Shown here in pieces: positions 8,006 through 16,323 of a stretch of 64,000 nucleotides of DNA. Position 1 is the stretch's first letter; each line of letters starts with the position of its first letter. The DNA is from JACDHG01 sp963815295. Lineage in GTDB: Bacteria > Actinomycetota > Actinomycetes > Propionibacteriales > Nocardioidaceae. The stretch covers positions 1,860,001 through 1,924,000 of the forward strand of contig CAWFFZ010000008.1 of the NCBI GenBank assembly GCA_963815295.1, written 5' to 3'. The notes beneath the pieces were generated by a model. That model saw nothing but the letters and a program-made list of their open reading frames with translations. It did no database searches and had not been told where the DNA came from. The translations under genes were made by a program, and so were the position numbers.

Positions 8006-9339
8006 AGCACCGGCAGCATCTGAGCCCGCTCGTACGGCGTGACCTGCTGGCGGTATTCCTCCCACTCGGCGCGCTTGTTGCGCAGGAAGAAGTCGAAGAC
8101 GTGCTCCCCGAGCGTCTCGGCGACCAGCTCGGACCGCTCCGTCACCGCGATCGCGTCATGCAGGTTCTGCGGCAGCGGCGCAATGCCCATCGAGCGTCGC
8201 TCCGTTTCGGTCAGGCTCCACACGTCGTCCTCGGCACCCGCAGGCAGCTCGTAGGACTCCTCGATCCCCTTCATCCCCGCCGCAAGCATCACGGCGAACG
8301 CGAGGTACGGGTTGGCGGCCGTGTCGATCGACCGCAACTCCACCCGGGTGGAGGCGCCCTTGGTCGGCTTGTACATCGGGACGCGCACCAATGCAGAGCG
8401 GTTGTTGTGCCCCCAGCAAACGTATGACGGCGCCTCGCCTCCCCCGGCAAGCCGCTTGTAGGAGTTAACCCACTGGTTGGTCACGGCCGTGATCTCGGCA
8501 GCGTGGTGCAGCAGCCCAGCGATGAACGCTCTACCCGTCTTCGACAGGTGGTAATCCGCCCCCGCCTCGAAGAAGGCGTTGTTGTCGCCTTCGAACAGGC
8601 TGAGGTGCGTGTGCATCGCTGACCCGGGAAACTCGGTGAACGGCTTCGGCATGAAGCTGGCATGGATGCCCTGGTTGAGCGCCACCTCTTTGATCACAAC
8701 CCGGAACGTCATCACGTTGTCCGCGGTAGTGAGCGCGTCGGCGTACCTGAGGTCGATCTCCTGCTGGCCGGGACCTCCCTCGTGGTGGCTGAACTCGACC
8801 GAGATGCCCATCGACTCGAGCATCGTGATCGCGTCACGGCGGAAGTCGTGGGCGATGCTCTGGCTGGTGTGGTCGAAGTAGCCGCTGCGGTCGACGGGCT
8901 CCGGGGCACTGCCGTCGCGCGGCCGGTCCTTGAACAGATAGAACTCGATCTCTGGGTGGGTGTAGAACGTGTAACCCTGGTCGGTCGCCTTGCTCAGCGT
9001 GCGCTTCAGCACGAAGCGCGGATCGGCATACGACTGGGAGCCGTCGGGCATGGTGATGTCGCAGAACATCCGCGCCGTCGCCGGGCCGTCGCCTCGCCAC
9101 GGCAGGATCTGGAAGGTCGACGGGTCGGGCTTTGCCAACATGTCGGCTTCATAGACGCGGGCGAATCCCTCGATCGCCGAGCCGTCGAAGCCGATCCCCT
9201 CGGCGAACGCGCCCTCGAGCTCAGCCGGGGCGATAGCCACCGACTTGAGCGAGCCGAGCACGTCGGTGAACCACAACCGGACGAAGCGAACGTCGCGCTC
9301 CTCGAGCGCGCGCAGCACGAAGTCTTCCTGCTTACCCAT
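8002..9339 (-). CDS. glnA2: Type I glutamine synthetase, GlnA2-like
   Basis: A 445-aa enzyme that joins ammonia to glutamate using ATP. It has the GS beta-grasp domain near residues 15-100 (GFDGSAIEGFARVYEADM) and the catalytic domain after that, with NxHxHLSLF-type text (AMHTHLSLFEG), GGGEAPSYVCWG and RVELRSIDTAANPYLAF. Where E. coli has the adenylylated tyrosine (NLYDL), this protein has DVWSLTETER, that is Trp, so it should escape GlnE control. First gene of the glnA2-GATase-glnE operon, matching the M. tuberculosis order glnA2 (Rv2222c)-glnE (Rv2221c). It is divergent from nadE. Confidence 0.93.
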   Translation of the reverse strand: MGKQEDFVLRALEERDVRFVRLWFTDVLGSLKSVAIAPAELEGAFAEGIGFDGSAIEGFARVYEADMLAKPDPSTFQILPWRGDGPATARMFCDITMPDGSQSYADPRFVLKRTLSKATDQGYTFYTHPEIEFYLFKDRPRDGSAPEPVDRSGYFDHTSQSIAHDFRRDAITMLESMGISVEFSHHEGGPGQQEIDLRYADALTTADNVMTFRVVIKEVALNQGIHASFMPKPFTEFPGSAMHTHLSLFEGDNNAFFEAGADYHLSKTGRAFIAGLLHHAAEITAVTNQWVNSYKRLAGGGEAPSYVCWGHNNRSALVRVPMYKPTKGASTRVELRSIDTAANPYLAFAVMLAAGMKGIEESYELPAGAEDDVWSLTETERRSMGIAPLPQNLHDAIAVTERSELVAETLGEHVFDFFLRNKRAEWEEYRQQVTPYERAQMLPVL

Positions 9340-9462
9340 GTGTCCATCATGCCGCGTCGATGTTTCGCCGGCGTTACGCCGTTGCCTGTCGGCCGTATCA
9401 GCACGCAGCCGTGCCGGCTCCTTAGTTCAACCGGTCTGCACAATCGTGGCCTGCGTCCCGAT

Positions 9463-9490
9463 GCGACCTGCCGCTCGGGGCGCAGGTCGC
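9463..9490. promoter_or_regulatory. 9-bp inverted repeat between glnA2 and nadE
   Basis: GCGACCTGC (9463-9471) and GCAGGTCGC (9482-9490) are perfectly complementary with a 10-nt spacer in the 190-bp divergent promoter region, 40 bp before nadE. A regulator-binding site or leader hairpin is possible. No known box was recognised. Confidence 0.35.
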
Positions 9491-9529
9491 TCCAAGCTGC
9501 ATCGGGCCCGCCCGGACTAGGGTGGACGC

Positions 9530-11287
9530 GTGCCTCAGCTACGGGTCGCGCTCGGCCAGATCAACCCGACTGTCGGGGCTCTTGACGCCAACGCCGAGCT
9601 GATCTTCGACACTGTCAGCGACGCAGCCGGCCGAGGCGCCCATCTCGTCGTGCTGCCGGAGATGGCCTTGACGGGTTACCCGATCGAGGACCTGGCGTTT
9701 CGCCCGTCGTTTGTCGACGCGTCCCGTCGTACCGTCGCCTCTCTCGCCGAGCGACTCGCTGCCGAAGGCCTTGACCACGTCGCCGTCGTGACCGGTTTCC
9801 TCGACCGCGCCGAGCCGCCCGTCACGCGAGTCGGCAGCCCCAAGGGATCACCCCAGAACGCCGTCGCCGTGCTGTATGGCGGACGCGTGGTCGCCCGGCA
9901 GGCCAAGCACCACCTCTGGAACTACGGCGTGGGGGACGAGATCCGCAACTTCGTCCCAGGTGACACCATCTCGGTCATCCAGGTGCATGGCGTCGACGTG
10001 GCGATCGCGATCTGCGAGGACCTGTGGCAGGACGGGCCTTCCGCAGCAGCAGATGCGGCCGAGGCCGGGCTGCTGGTCGTGCCGAACGGCTCGCCGTACG
10101 AGCGCAACAAGGACGACCATCGGCTCGAGCTGTGCTCTCGCCGCGCGCGCGAAGGCGTCTGCGCCCTCGCCTACGTCAACCTCGTCGGTGGGCAGGACGA
10201 GCTCGTCTTCGACGGTGGCTCACTCGTGGTGGACGCGGCCGGCGCGCTGGTAGCCCGCGCGCACCAGTTTCTGCCGGAGATCATGGTCGTCGACCTCGAC
10301 CTGCCCGCGGCGACCGCGCCCATGCCTGGCCCCGACACTGAGTTCTTCGGCCTGACCGTGCAACGCACGATCCTCGACGCAGAGCCCGTGGCCGCGTATG
10401 ACGCTCTGCCCGCTCCCGTCGCCGACCCGCTCGACGACCTCGCCGAGGTGTACGGCGCGCTCGTGCTGGGGCTGCGCGACTACGTGCGCAAGAGCGGGTT
10501 CAGGTCGGTGCTGTTGGGACTGTCAGGCGGTATCGACTCGACGCTGGTCGGGGCAATCGCGTGCGACGCACTCGGCGCTGACAACGTCTTCGGAGTCTCC
10601 AACCCGAGCGAGTGGTCGACGGAGCACTCGCGGACCGACGCGGCAGAGCTCGCCCGCCGTACCGGCCTCAATCTCGACACGGTGCCGATCGCGCCGATGG
10701 TCGACGCGTTCAGCAAGGCGGTGTCTGTCGATGGGGTTGCCGAGGAGAACCTTCAGGCGCGGATCCGAGCCGTCGTGTGGATGGCGCTGTCCAACCAGCA
10801 TGGCCATCTGGTGCTCGCGTGCGGCAACAAGAGCGAGCTGGCGACCGGCTACTCGACCATCTACGGCGACGCAGTGGGCGGCTATGCGCCGATCATGGAC
10901 GTGCCGAAGACGCTGGTCTGGGAGCTGGCCCGATGGCGCAACGCTGACGCCGAGCGCCGGGCGGAGACGCCGCCGATCCCCGAGAACGCGATCAGCAAGC
11001 CGCCGTCGGCCGAACTGCGTCCTGGCCAGCTCGACAGCGACTCGCTGCCGCCGTACGAGCTGCTGGACGCGATCCTCGACGACTACGTCGAGCAGGACCT
11101 CAGCGCCCCGCAGCTCGTGGCGAAGGGGTTCGACGCCGCGATGGTCGAGAGGGTCGCGGGCCTCGTGGACAAGGCGGAGTACAAGCGTCGCCAGTACCCG
11201 CCAGGCCCGAAGATCTCGGCCCGCAACTTCGGCCGCGACCGTCGGCTGCCGATCGTCAATGCCTGGCGCGAGCACCTCTCCGACTAG
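9530..11287 (+). CDS. nadE: Glutamine-dependent NAD+ synthetase
   Basis: A 585-aa two-domain enzyme for the last step of NAD+ synthesis (deamido-NAD+ to NAD+, with glutamine as ammonia source). The N-terminal nitrilase-like glutaminase domain (1-270) shows the Glu in VVLPEMALTGYP, a Lys in the KHHLWNYG region and the Cys in AICEDLWQDG. The C-terminal synthetase domain (about 300-585) has the PP-loop GLSGGIDSTL and ACGNKSELATGYSTIYGD. The GTG at 9530 is taken as start because the conserved LRVALGQINPTVG begins immediately after. A clear Shine-Dalgarno is not seen. It is divergent from glnA2, and panB follows on the same strand. Confidence 0.95.
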   Translation: MPQLRVALGQINPTVGALDANAELIFDTVSDAAGRGAHLVVLPEMALTGYPIEDLAFRPSFVDASRRTVASLAERLAAEGLDHVAVVTGFLDRAEPPVTRVGSPKGSPQNAVAVLYGGRVVARQAKHHLWNYGVGDEIRNFVPGDTISVIQVHGVDVAIAICEDLWQDGPSAAADAAEAGLLVVPNGSPYERNKDDHRLELCSRRAREGVCALAYVNLVGGQDELVFDGGSLVVDAAGALVARAHQFLPEIMVVDLDLPAATAPMPGPDTEFFGLTVQRTILDAEPVAAYDALPAPVADPLDDLAEVYGALVLGLRDYVRKSGFRSVLLGLSGGIDSTLVGAIACDALGADNVFGVSNPSEWSTEHSRTDAAELARRTGLNLDTVPIAPMVDAFSKAVSVDGVAEENLQARIRAVVWMALSNQHGHLVLACGNKSELATGYSTIYGDAVGGYAPIMDVPKTLVWELARWRNADAERRAETPPIPENAISKPPSAELRPGQLDSDSLPPYELLDAILDDYVEQDLSAPQLVAKGFDAAMVERVAGLVDKAEYKRRQYPPGPKISARNFGRDRRLPIVNAWREHLSD

Positions 11288-11441
11288 GGACCCCACCCTC
11301 CTCCCCCGACCGCGTTTGGCCGGTGTGACCGAGGAGACAGGCCAGAGCTGTCGCCGCCAGGCAGTTGCCGTGACACGCTGGACAGATCCGGGGACTTCAT
11401 CAGGGAGCCTCGAGAGCAGACCATGGGACGAGGTGGCACCC

Positions 11442-12305
11442 GTGAGTGAGACAACTGCGCCGTACGGCGAAGGCCCTAGCCAATCCAGCCAGCCCAAGCA
11501 GCCCGGCCAGCCCAGGCGGATCCGCATCCACCACCTGCAGGAGATGAAGGCGCGTGGCGAGAAGTGGGCGATGCTGACCGCCTACGAGCAGTATGCCGCC
11601 CAGACCTTCGACGAGGCCGGCATCCCCGTACTGCTCGTCGGAGACTCAGCGAGCAACAACGTCTACGGCAACGAGACCTCCCTGCCCGTGACTGTCGACG
11701 AGCTGATCCCCCTCGTTCGGGCGGTGAGCAGGTCCGCGCATCATGCCCTCGTGGTGGCAGATCTGCCCTTCGGCTCCTACCAGGTCGGACCCCGCCAGGC
11801 CTTGCGCACGTCGGTCCGGTTTATGAAGGAAGCCGGCGCTCACGCGGTGAAACTCGAAGGCGGCCTGCCCGTCGTTCCCCAGGTCGAGAAGCTGACGACC
11901 TCGGGCATCCCCGTGATGGCCCACATCGGCTTCACCCCTCAGTCAGAGCATGGGCTCGGCGGCTACCGCGTGCAGGGTCGCGGCGACGCGGCTGACCGGC
12001 TGGTCGACGAGGCGCTGGCTCTCCAGGCTGCCGGTGCATTCGCGATCGTCATGGAGATGGTGCCGGGCGACGTGGCCGGCGACGTGACCAAGCGGCTCGA
12101 CATACCCACCATCGGCATCGGCGCCGGCGCCCAGTGTGACGCGCAGGTGCTGGTCTGGTCTGACATGGCGGGCCTACGCACCGGCAAGATGCCACGGTTC
12201 GTCAAGCAGTACGCCGATCTGCACGCCGTGCTGCTGACGGCCGCCCAGGAGTATGCCGCCGACGTGGCGGCCGGAACATTCCCGGGAGACGAGCACACGT
12301 TCTGA
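11442..12305 (+). CDS. panB: 3-methyl-2-oxobutanoate hydroxymethyltransferase
   Basis: A 287-aa enzyme of pantothenate/CoA synthesis that adds a hydroxymethyl group from methylene-tetrahydrofolate to ketoisovalerate. Family blocks are clear: MLTAYEQYAAQTFDEAG, LLVGDSASNNVYG (Mg-binding Asp), DLPFGSY, AVKLEGG (Lys), HIGFTPQS and IGIGAGAQCDAQVLVWSD. The GTG at 11442 follows GAGGTGG and gives a Ser/Gln/Pro-rich N-terminal tail of about 25 residues. The frame stays open far upstream, but that part is a GC-driven shadow of nadE. The gene ends three bases before the 22-nt repeat array. Confidence 0.93.
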   Translation: MSETTAPYGEGPSQSSQPKQPGQPRRIRIHHLQEMKARGEKWAMLTAYEQYAAQTFDEAGIPVLLVGDSASNNVYGNETSLPVTVDELIPLVRAVSRSAHHALVVADLPFGSYQVGPRQALRTSVRFMKEAGAHAVKLEGGLPVVPQVEKLTTSGIPVMAHIGFTPQSEHGLGGYRVQGRGDAADRLVDEALALQAAGAFAIVMEMVPGDVAGDVTKRLDIPTIGIGAGAQCDAQVLVWSDMAGLRTGKMPRFVKQYADLHAVLLTAAQEYAADVAAGTFPGDEHTF

Positions 12306-12307
12306 CC

Positions 12308-12373
12308 GCAACAAACTGACGGGTCGCGCGCAACTAACTGACGGGTCGCGAGCAATTAACTGAAGGGTCGGCG
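12308..12373. repeat. Three exact-period 22-nt tandem repeats between convergent genes
   Basis: Three consecutive 22-nt units (12308, 12330, 12352) each contain AACTGACGGGTCGCG or a one- to two-base variant. The array begins two bases after the panB stop and ends at the base before the stop codon of the minus-strand 42-aa ORF, so it exactly fills the convergent gap. The reverse complement, with core GACCCGTCAGTT, matches the core of the large array at 53177-53375. Confidence 0.85.
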
Positions 12374-12502
12374 TTAGGCCTGCCAGCCCCACCAGGCGCC
12401 GCCAGCCACCACCACCGCGAACCACACCACCTTCGCCACCGCCGGCAGCGCGACCACCATGCCTGCCGCTCCGATGAACGGACCGGAACGCCGCCAGTTC
12501 AC
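12374..12502 (-). CDS. 42-aa small membrane protein, translationally coupled
   Basis: A GTG-started 42-codon ORF. MNWRRSGPFIG is followed by one long hydrophobic stretch rich in Ala, Val and Trp and a GWQA end, consistent with one membrane-spanning helix. Its GTG overlaps the TGA of the upstream metal-receptor gene (GTGA), the coupling signal seen repeatedly in this window, which is the main support for it being real. No family was recognised. With the adjacent periplasmic-type receptor, an anchoring or accessory role is only a guess. Confidence 0.5.
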   Translation of the reverse strand: MNWRRSGPFIGAAGMVVALPAVAKVVWFAVVVAGGAWWGWQA

Positions 12503-13218
12503 CCCCACAACTGGTCCGCGAGGACGTCGCGGGCCTCCGCCAGTGACGGCCCGTACCAGGTGAGGTGCCGACCCGACACCAGCCGTGCCGGAGCCGCGAA
12601 CGACTCCGGCCCGTCGTCGGCGGCGAAGGCGTAGGGCTCGTCGGGCAGCACGACGACGTCATACGCAGGGAGCGCGTCGAGGTCGAACTTCGGGTAGCGC
12701 GCCTCGCTGCTGTCGAGCACGTTGTCGACACCGAGCCAGTGCAGCACGTCGCCCGCGAACGTGTCGCGACCCAACGCCATCCACGGCCGCCGCCAGATCG
12801 GGACGATCGCCCGGCAGCGCTCCCCGCTCCAGGGGTCAGCCCAGGAGCGCTCGGCGTCGGCGAGCCAGGTCGGTCGTGCCAGCCCCAGCATCTCGAGGGT
12901 CTGTCCAAGCCCCGCGAGCGCCGCAGGCACGGTCTCGTAGTCAGTCAGCCAAACCGCCAGCCCGGCATCGCGCAGCGCGTCGAGATCTTGAGCCCGGTTC
13001 TCTTCAGCGTTGGCGAGCACCACGTCGGGGGCAAGCGCGACGATGTCAGGGACCCGCGGGTTCTTTGTGCCACCCACCCGCTCGACAGCCAGGTCGGGTG
13101 GGTGCGTGCACCAGTCAGTGGCCCCGACGAGCATCTCGGGTGCGGTGACCGCCACGGTCTCGGTCAGCGACGGAACGATCGAGACGACCCGCTGGGGACG
13201 TCCGTGCGACGTACTCAG
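12499..13218 (-). CDS. Helical-backbone metal receptor (BtuF/FepB-like binding protein), CTG start
   Basis: Resembles vitamin B12/metal-chelate binding proteins (BtuF superfamily): RVVSIVPSLTETVAV, GATDWCTHP, GGTKNPRVPDIVALAPDVVLAN and a C-terminal VVLPDEPY. It has no signal peptide or lipobox and no transporter genes beside it, typical of the cytoplasmic-looking actinobacterial branch. The conserved N-terminal strand RVVSIVPS lies upstream of the first in-frame ATG/GTG/TTG (GTG 13155). The only plausible start is CTG at 13218, with AGGTTGG nearby. Directly upstream in the same frame is the stop of the small SPOR-like gene. Length from CTG is 239 aa. Confidence 0.75.
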   Translation of the reverse strand: MSTSHGRPQRVVSIVPSLTETVAVTAPEMLVGATDWCTHPPDLAVERVGGTKNPRVPDIVALAPDVVLANAEENRAQDLDALRDAGLAVWLTDYETVPAALAGLGQTLEMLGLARPTWLADAERSWADPWSGERCRAIVPIWRRPWMALGRDTFAGDVLHWLGVDNVLDSSEARYPKFDLDALPAYDVVVLPDEPYAFAADDGPESFAAPARLVSGRHLTWYGPSLAEARDVLADQLWG

Positions 13219-13227
13219 TGGTCCAAC

Positions 13228-13407
13228 CTAAATGTCGTCGTTCCAGGCGGGGTCGTTGTCCCACTCGTCGTTGCGCTGTTTGACCTTGGCCAGCGCATTC
13301 TGGGCCTCCTCGCGGCTTTCGTAGGGGCCGAGTCGGTCGGAGGCGGGGCACCCGTCCGCGCCCTCGACGGCGTGGTGCTCGAGGCAGAAGTAGTACCGCT
13401 CAGCCAT
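13228..13407 (-). CDS. Small SPOR-like actinobacterial protein (59 aa)
   Basis: A short protein, MAERYYFCLEHHAVEGADG then CPASDRLGPYESREEAQNAL, ending in EWDNDPAWNDDI. It resembles small conserved actinobacterial proteins often labelled SPOR-domain, from the LGPY-x-SREEA turn. Two cysteines and a His pair could bind a metal. The ATG at 13407 has a strong GGAGG seven bases upstream. It is the first gene of a minus-strand mini-operon with the metal receptor and the 42-aa membrane protein, divergent from map. Confidence 0.75.
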   Translation of the reverse strand: MAERYYFCLEHHAVEGADGCPASDRLGPYESREEAQNALAKVKQRNDEWDNDPAWNDDI

Positions 13408-13491
13408 GTGAGGAACCTCCTCGGCAAAGTCCGGTCAGGTTGTGGTCCAGTCTCATCGTGCCCGATCACGGCAGAAACTACACTGCGACCT

Positions 13492-14340
13492 GTGACCGTC
13501 TTGACCGCCGCCGCGATCTCCCCCCGCCGGGAGGTCCCTGAGTCGATCCCACGACCTGAGTACGTCGACAAGCCACGGCCAAGCCCCCACACCGGCGACG
13601 ACGTACAGACCCCCGAGACGATCGAGCGGATGCGGATCGCCGGACGGATCGCCGCCCATGCCCTCCAGGCCATCGGCGCAGCCATCGCTCCGGGCGTCAC
13701 GACCGACGACCTCGACCGGGTCGGGCACGAGTTCCTGATCGACCATGGCGCCTACCCGTCGACGCTCGGCTACAAGAACTTCCCCAAGTCGTTGTGTACG
13801 TCGGTCAACGAGTGCATCTGCCACGGCATCCCCGACTCGCGCCGCCTCGAAGACGGTGACATCTGCAACATCGACATCACGGCATACATCGGTGGGGTCC
13901 ATGGCGACACCAACGCCACGTTCCTCGTCGGTGACGTCGACGCGGAGAGCCGACTGTTGGTCGAGCGCACCGAGGAGGCGCTGCGTCGCGCGATCACGGC
14001 CGTCAAGCCCGGGCGCCAGGTCAACGTGATCGGCAGGGTCATTGAGTCCTACGCCAAGCGGTTCGGCTACGGCGTCGTCAAGGACTTCACCGGACATGGC
14101 GTCAACACGACGTTCCACTCCGGCCTGGTCATCCCTCACTACGACGACCCGCGGTTCGACACGGTGATGGAGAAGGGGATGACGTTCACCATCGAGCCCA
14201 TGTTGACTCTTGGCACGATCGACTGGGACATGTGGGACGACGGCTGGACGGTCGTCACCAAGGACCGCAAACGCAGTGCCCAGTTCGAGCACACACTGGC
14301 GGTCACCGACACTGGCGCCGAGGTCCTGACGTTTCCCTGA
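13492..14340 (+). CDS. map: Type I methionine aminopeptidase with N-terminal extension
   Basis: A 282-aa enzyme that removes the initiator Met from nascent proteins. Metal ligands are visible in NIDITAYIGGVHGDTNATF (two Asp), GHGVNTTFHSG (His), FTIEPML (Glu) and QFEHTLAVTD (Glu). The substrate-pocket block SVNECICHGIPD is present. The first 40 or so residues (PRPEYVDKPRPSPHTG) form the proline-rich extension seen in actinobacterial MapB-type enzymes. The GTG at 13492 has no obvious Shine-Dalgarno; a leaderless transcript is possible. The open frame continues upstream over the opposite-strand genes but is not coding there. Confidence 0.92.
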   Translation: MTVLTAAAISPRREVPESIPRPEYVDKPRPSPHTGDDVQTPETIERMRIAGRIAAHALQAIGAAIAPGVTTDDLDRVGHEFLIDHGAYPSTLGYKNFPKSLCTSVNECICHGIPDSRRLEDGDICNIDITAYIGGVHGDTNATFLVGDVDAESRLLVERTEEALRRAITAVKPGRQVNVIGRVIESYAKRFGYGVVKDFTGHGVNTTFHSGLVIPHYDDPRFDTVMEKGMTFTIEPMLTLGTIDWDMWDDGWTVVTKDRKRSAQFEHTLAVTDTGAEVLTFP

Positions 14341-14352
14341 CGCCCTGGCGGC

Positions 14353-14967
14353 CTAGGCCGTGGGCCGCTCGCGCCTCACGTGGGGTGCTTCGTAGATGTC
14401 CAGCAGGAAGTCGCTGTCTGCGTGCGTCACGACGCGGGCCGCCTCCCGGTCGACCGAGTCGATCGCGATGTCGGCATGGGTCTGCGGTCCTGAGCTGTAT
14501 GCGTCCTCGGGCTGGTGGGCCCAATGGAGAAAGGCAATGTGACCACCCGGCGCAACGGCTGACCAGAGGGCATCGAGAGCGGCGGGGAGATCGCGCAGGT
14601 AGTACAGGAACTCGGACACGACGACGAGTTCGACTGGCGCTGTGACCGGTACCTCGGGGAACTCGGAGACGGCAAAGCTCACCTGCGGCCGCTCCCGACA
14701 CCGCTGTTGGGCGAACCGGACCGCGACCGGGGATGAGTCGGTTGCCAGCAGGCTGTCGACGCGGTCGGCCAGGACTTCCGACACGACACCTGGACCACAG
14801 CCCGGCTCCCAGGCGGTGCGGTAGGTCGCCCGCGGCAGGCACGCGAGCACGATGGCCAGCTTGCGCTGCACGTACCAGGAGGTGGTCACCTGCCAGGGGT
14901 CCGGATCCGGTTGATAGCTCACATCGACGGACGGCGTCGGGGACTGGGCTCTCTCAGCCAGGCTCAT
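14353..14967 (-). CDS. NodS-family SAM-dependent methyltransferase
   Basis: A 204-aa class I methyltransferase. Motif I reads AWEPGCGPGVVSEVLADR. It is followed by LLATDSSPVAV, an ELVVVSEFLYYL motif IV-like segment and GGHIAFLHW. The opening DPDPWQVTTSWYVQRKLA is characteristic of the NodS-like family. Substrate unknown: NodS methylates a chitooligosaccharide amine, but no nod-type genes are present here. It ends 12 bp from the end of map (convergent). A separate 185-bp gap separates it from topoisomerase IB upstream. Confidence 0.75.
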   Translation of the reverse strand: MSLAERAQSPTPSVDVSYQPDPDPWQVTTSWYVQRKLAIVLACLPRATYRTAWEPGCGPGVVSEVLADRVDSLLATDSSPVAVRFAQQRCRERPQVSFAVSEFPEVPVTAPVELVVVSEFLYYLRDLPAALDALWSAVAPGGHIAFLHWAHQPEDAYSSGPQTHADIAIDSVDREAARVVTHADSDFLLDIYEAPHVRRERPTA

Positions 14968-15151
14968 GTCGCCATCACCCCGTCGGTCTTCCTCGTAGAC
15001 ACTTCTCCGGCAGCACAGCGGCGCTGCCAGCCACCGAGGCAGCCAGAATCACGGACATTGGGGTCAACTGAAGGGCGCTCGTCTCTTGGTCTTGACTCGA
15101 ACCCGTGGAGTGCCCAATTCCCGGAGGCTGTAACAGGGCGGCCAGGATCGG

Positions 15152-16186
15152 TTATCGACGCGACCGCTGTGCCGCCTTGCCCGGCCGCAGCAGCATCCGC
15201 AGCACAGCCCGCTCGAGATACTCCTGGCGTCGTGCCGGTGCGCGGGGAGCCCGCTGCACGGCATGCGCGATCGTGGTGCCGTCGTCATACAGGTCAAGCA
15301 CGCGCGGGTCGACGTACGAGCCGCGGGCGATCGCGGGGGTGTTGCCGAGGTATTCCGAGACCTCTTTGATCGCAGCCCGGACGGCGCGCTTGCGTGCGTT
15401 CTTGGTGGCGCCGGGGTCGGCGTTGTCAGCGAGCGCGATGGCCGCGATGACCGTGGCGTGCCAGGTGCGGAAGTCCTTGGCGGTCACCTCGACATTGTCG
15501 AACAGTCCGCCCAGATATTCGTTCACTCCGGCGGCTGTCACGTCCTGCCAACGCCCGGCCTCCTTGAACGCCAGCAACTCGTCCCCGCCTCCCCGACGAC
15601 GCCGCAGTCGATCGATCACCACGCAGACGTCAGGGTCGTCGACCACCACCTCATGCTCGATGCCCGACTTGCCGACGAACGAGAAGACGAAGCCATCCCC
15701 GTCCCTGCGCACATGGCGGCGCTCGAGCGTGGTGAGCCCGTAGCTGCCGTGCTCGTCGGCGTACACGTCGCTGCCGATTCGGAAGTAGCCGAGGTCGATC
15801 AGCCGGACGGCGGCCGCCATCGCGCGCTGCTTGGTGACGTCGTCATCATGCAGGTCGACGCCCACCTGCAGCCTGGCCTTGGGCAACCGCTTGGCCATGG
15901 CGAGCACGCGGTCGAACTTGGCTGCATCTCGTTTCTCCCGCCAGACCGGGTGGTAGATGTACTGCCTGCGACCGGCATCGTCCGTGCCGACCGCCTGGAG
16001 GTGGCCATTGGGGTGCGGGCAGATCCAGAGGTCCCGCCAGGCCGGCGGTATGACGAGTGCCTTGATCCGTTCGACGTCGTCGCCGGCCAGCCGGACGCCG
16101 TCGGAGTCGAGGTAGATCCAACCCTTCCCGGCCCGTCGGCGTGTCCAGCCCGGCTCGTTGGCGGACACGGTACGCAGTCGTGGCAT
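15152..16186 (-). CDS. DNA topoisomerase IB (poxvirus-like)
   Basis: A 344-aa monomeric type IB topoisomerase that relaxes supercoils through a 3'-phosphotyrosine intermediate. The N-terminal domain has GWTRRRAGKGWIY, IPPAWRDLWICPHPNGHLQA and the bacterial IYHPVWREKRDAAKFDR block. The catalytic domain shows VFSFVGKSG (Lys), AKDFRTWHA (Arg/His) and GNTPAIARGSYVDPRV with the nucleophile Tyr at about 291. Length and order fit the bacterial family. It is divergent from the secreted protein at 16324 and likely accessory to gyrase and TopA. Confidence 0.9.
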   Translation of the reverse strand: MPRLRTVSANEPGWTRRRAGKGWIYLDSDGVRLAGDDVERIKALVIPPAWRDLWICPHPNGHLQAVGTDDAGRRQYIYHPVWREKRDAAKFDRVLAMAKRLPKARLQVGVDLHDDDVTKQRAMAAAVRLIDLGYFRIGSDVYADEHGSYGLTTLERRHVRRDGDGFVFSFVGKSGIEHEVVVDDPDVCVVIDRLRRRRGGGDELLAFKEAGRWQDVTAAGVNEYLGGLFDNVEVTAKDFRTWHATVIAAIALADNADPGATKNARKRAVRAAIKEVSEYLGNTPAIARGSYVDPRVLDLYDDGTTIAHAVQRAPRAPARRQEYLERAVLRMLLRPGKAAQRSRR

Positions 16187-16323
16187 TGCCTCGTCTCTCG
16201 CTGTTGCCGGGCGGGAAGTCGCAAGGTGTCAGGAAACTTTCTCACTTTGGCAACCATTTGGCCCGCTCTGACGTCAACATGAGTGACACGACGTACGCAC
16301 GCGTCGGATGAGTCAGGGGTGAC

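Noticed and set aside
10398..11441. Long upstream part of the panB reading frame overlapping nadE
   Set aside because: Composition is Arg/Ser/Pro-rich shadow of nadE; the conserved PanB domain and ribosome binding site place the start at 11442.
13219..13230. Cobalamin riboswitch upstream of the BtuF-like gene
   Set aside because: Only 9 bp separate it from the previous gene; no B12-box-like sequence seen.
12565..13491. Long upstream part of the map reading frame
   Set aside because: Antisense to the metal-receptor and SPOR-like genes, low-complexity; MAP extension begins at 13492.
15064..15151. Possible tRNA-like text (GACTCGAACCCGTGGA)
   Set aside because: Cannot be folded into a cloverleaf; acceptor and anticodon arms are missing.
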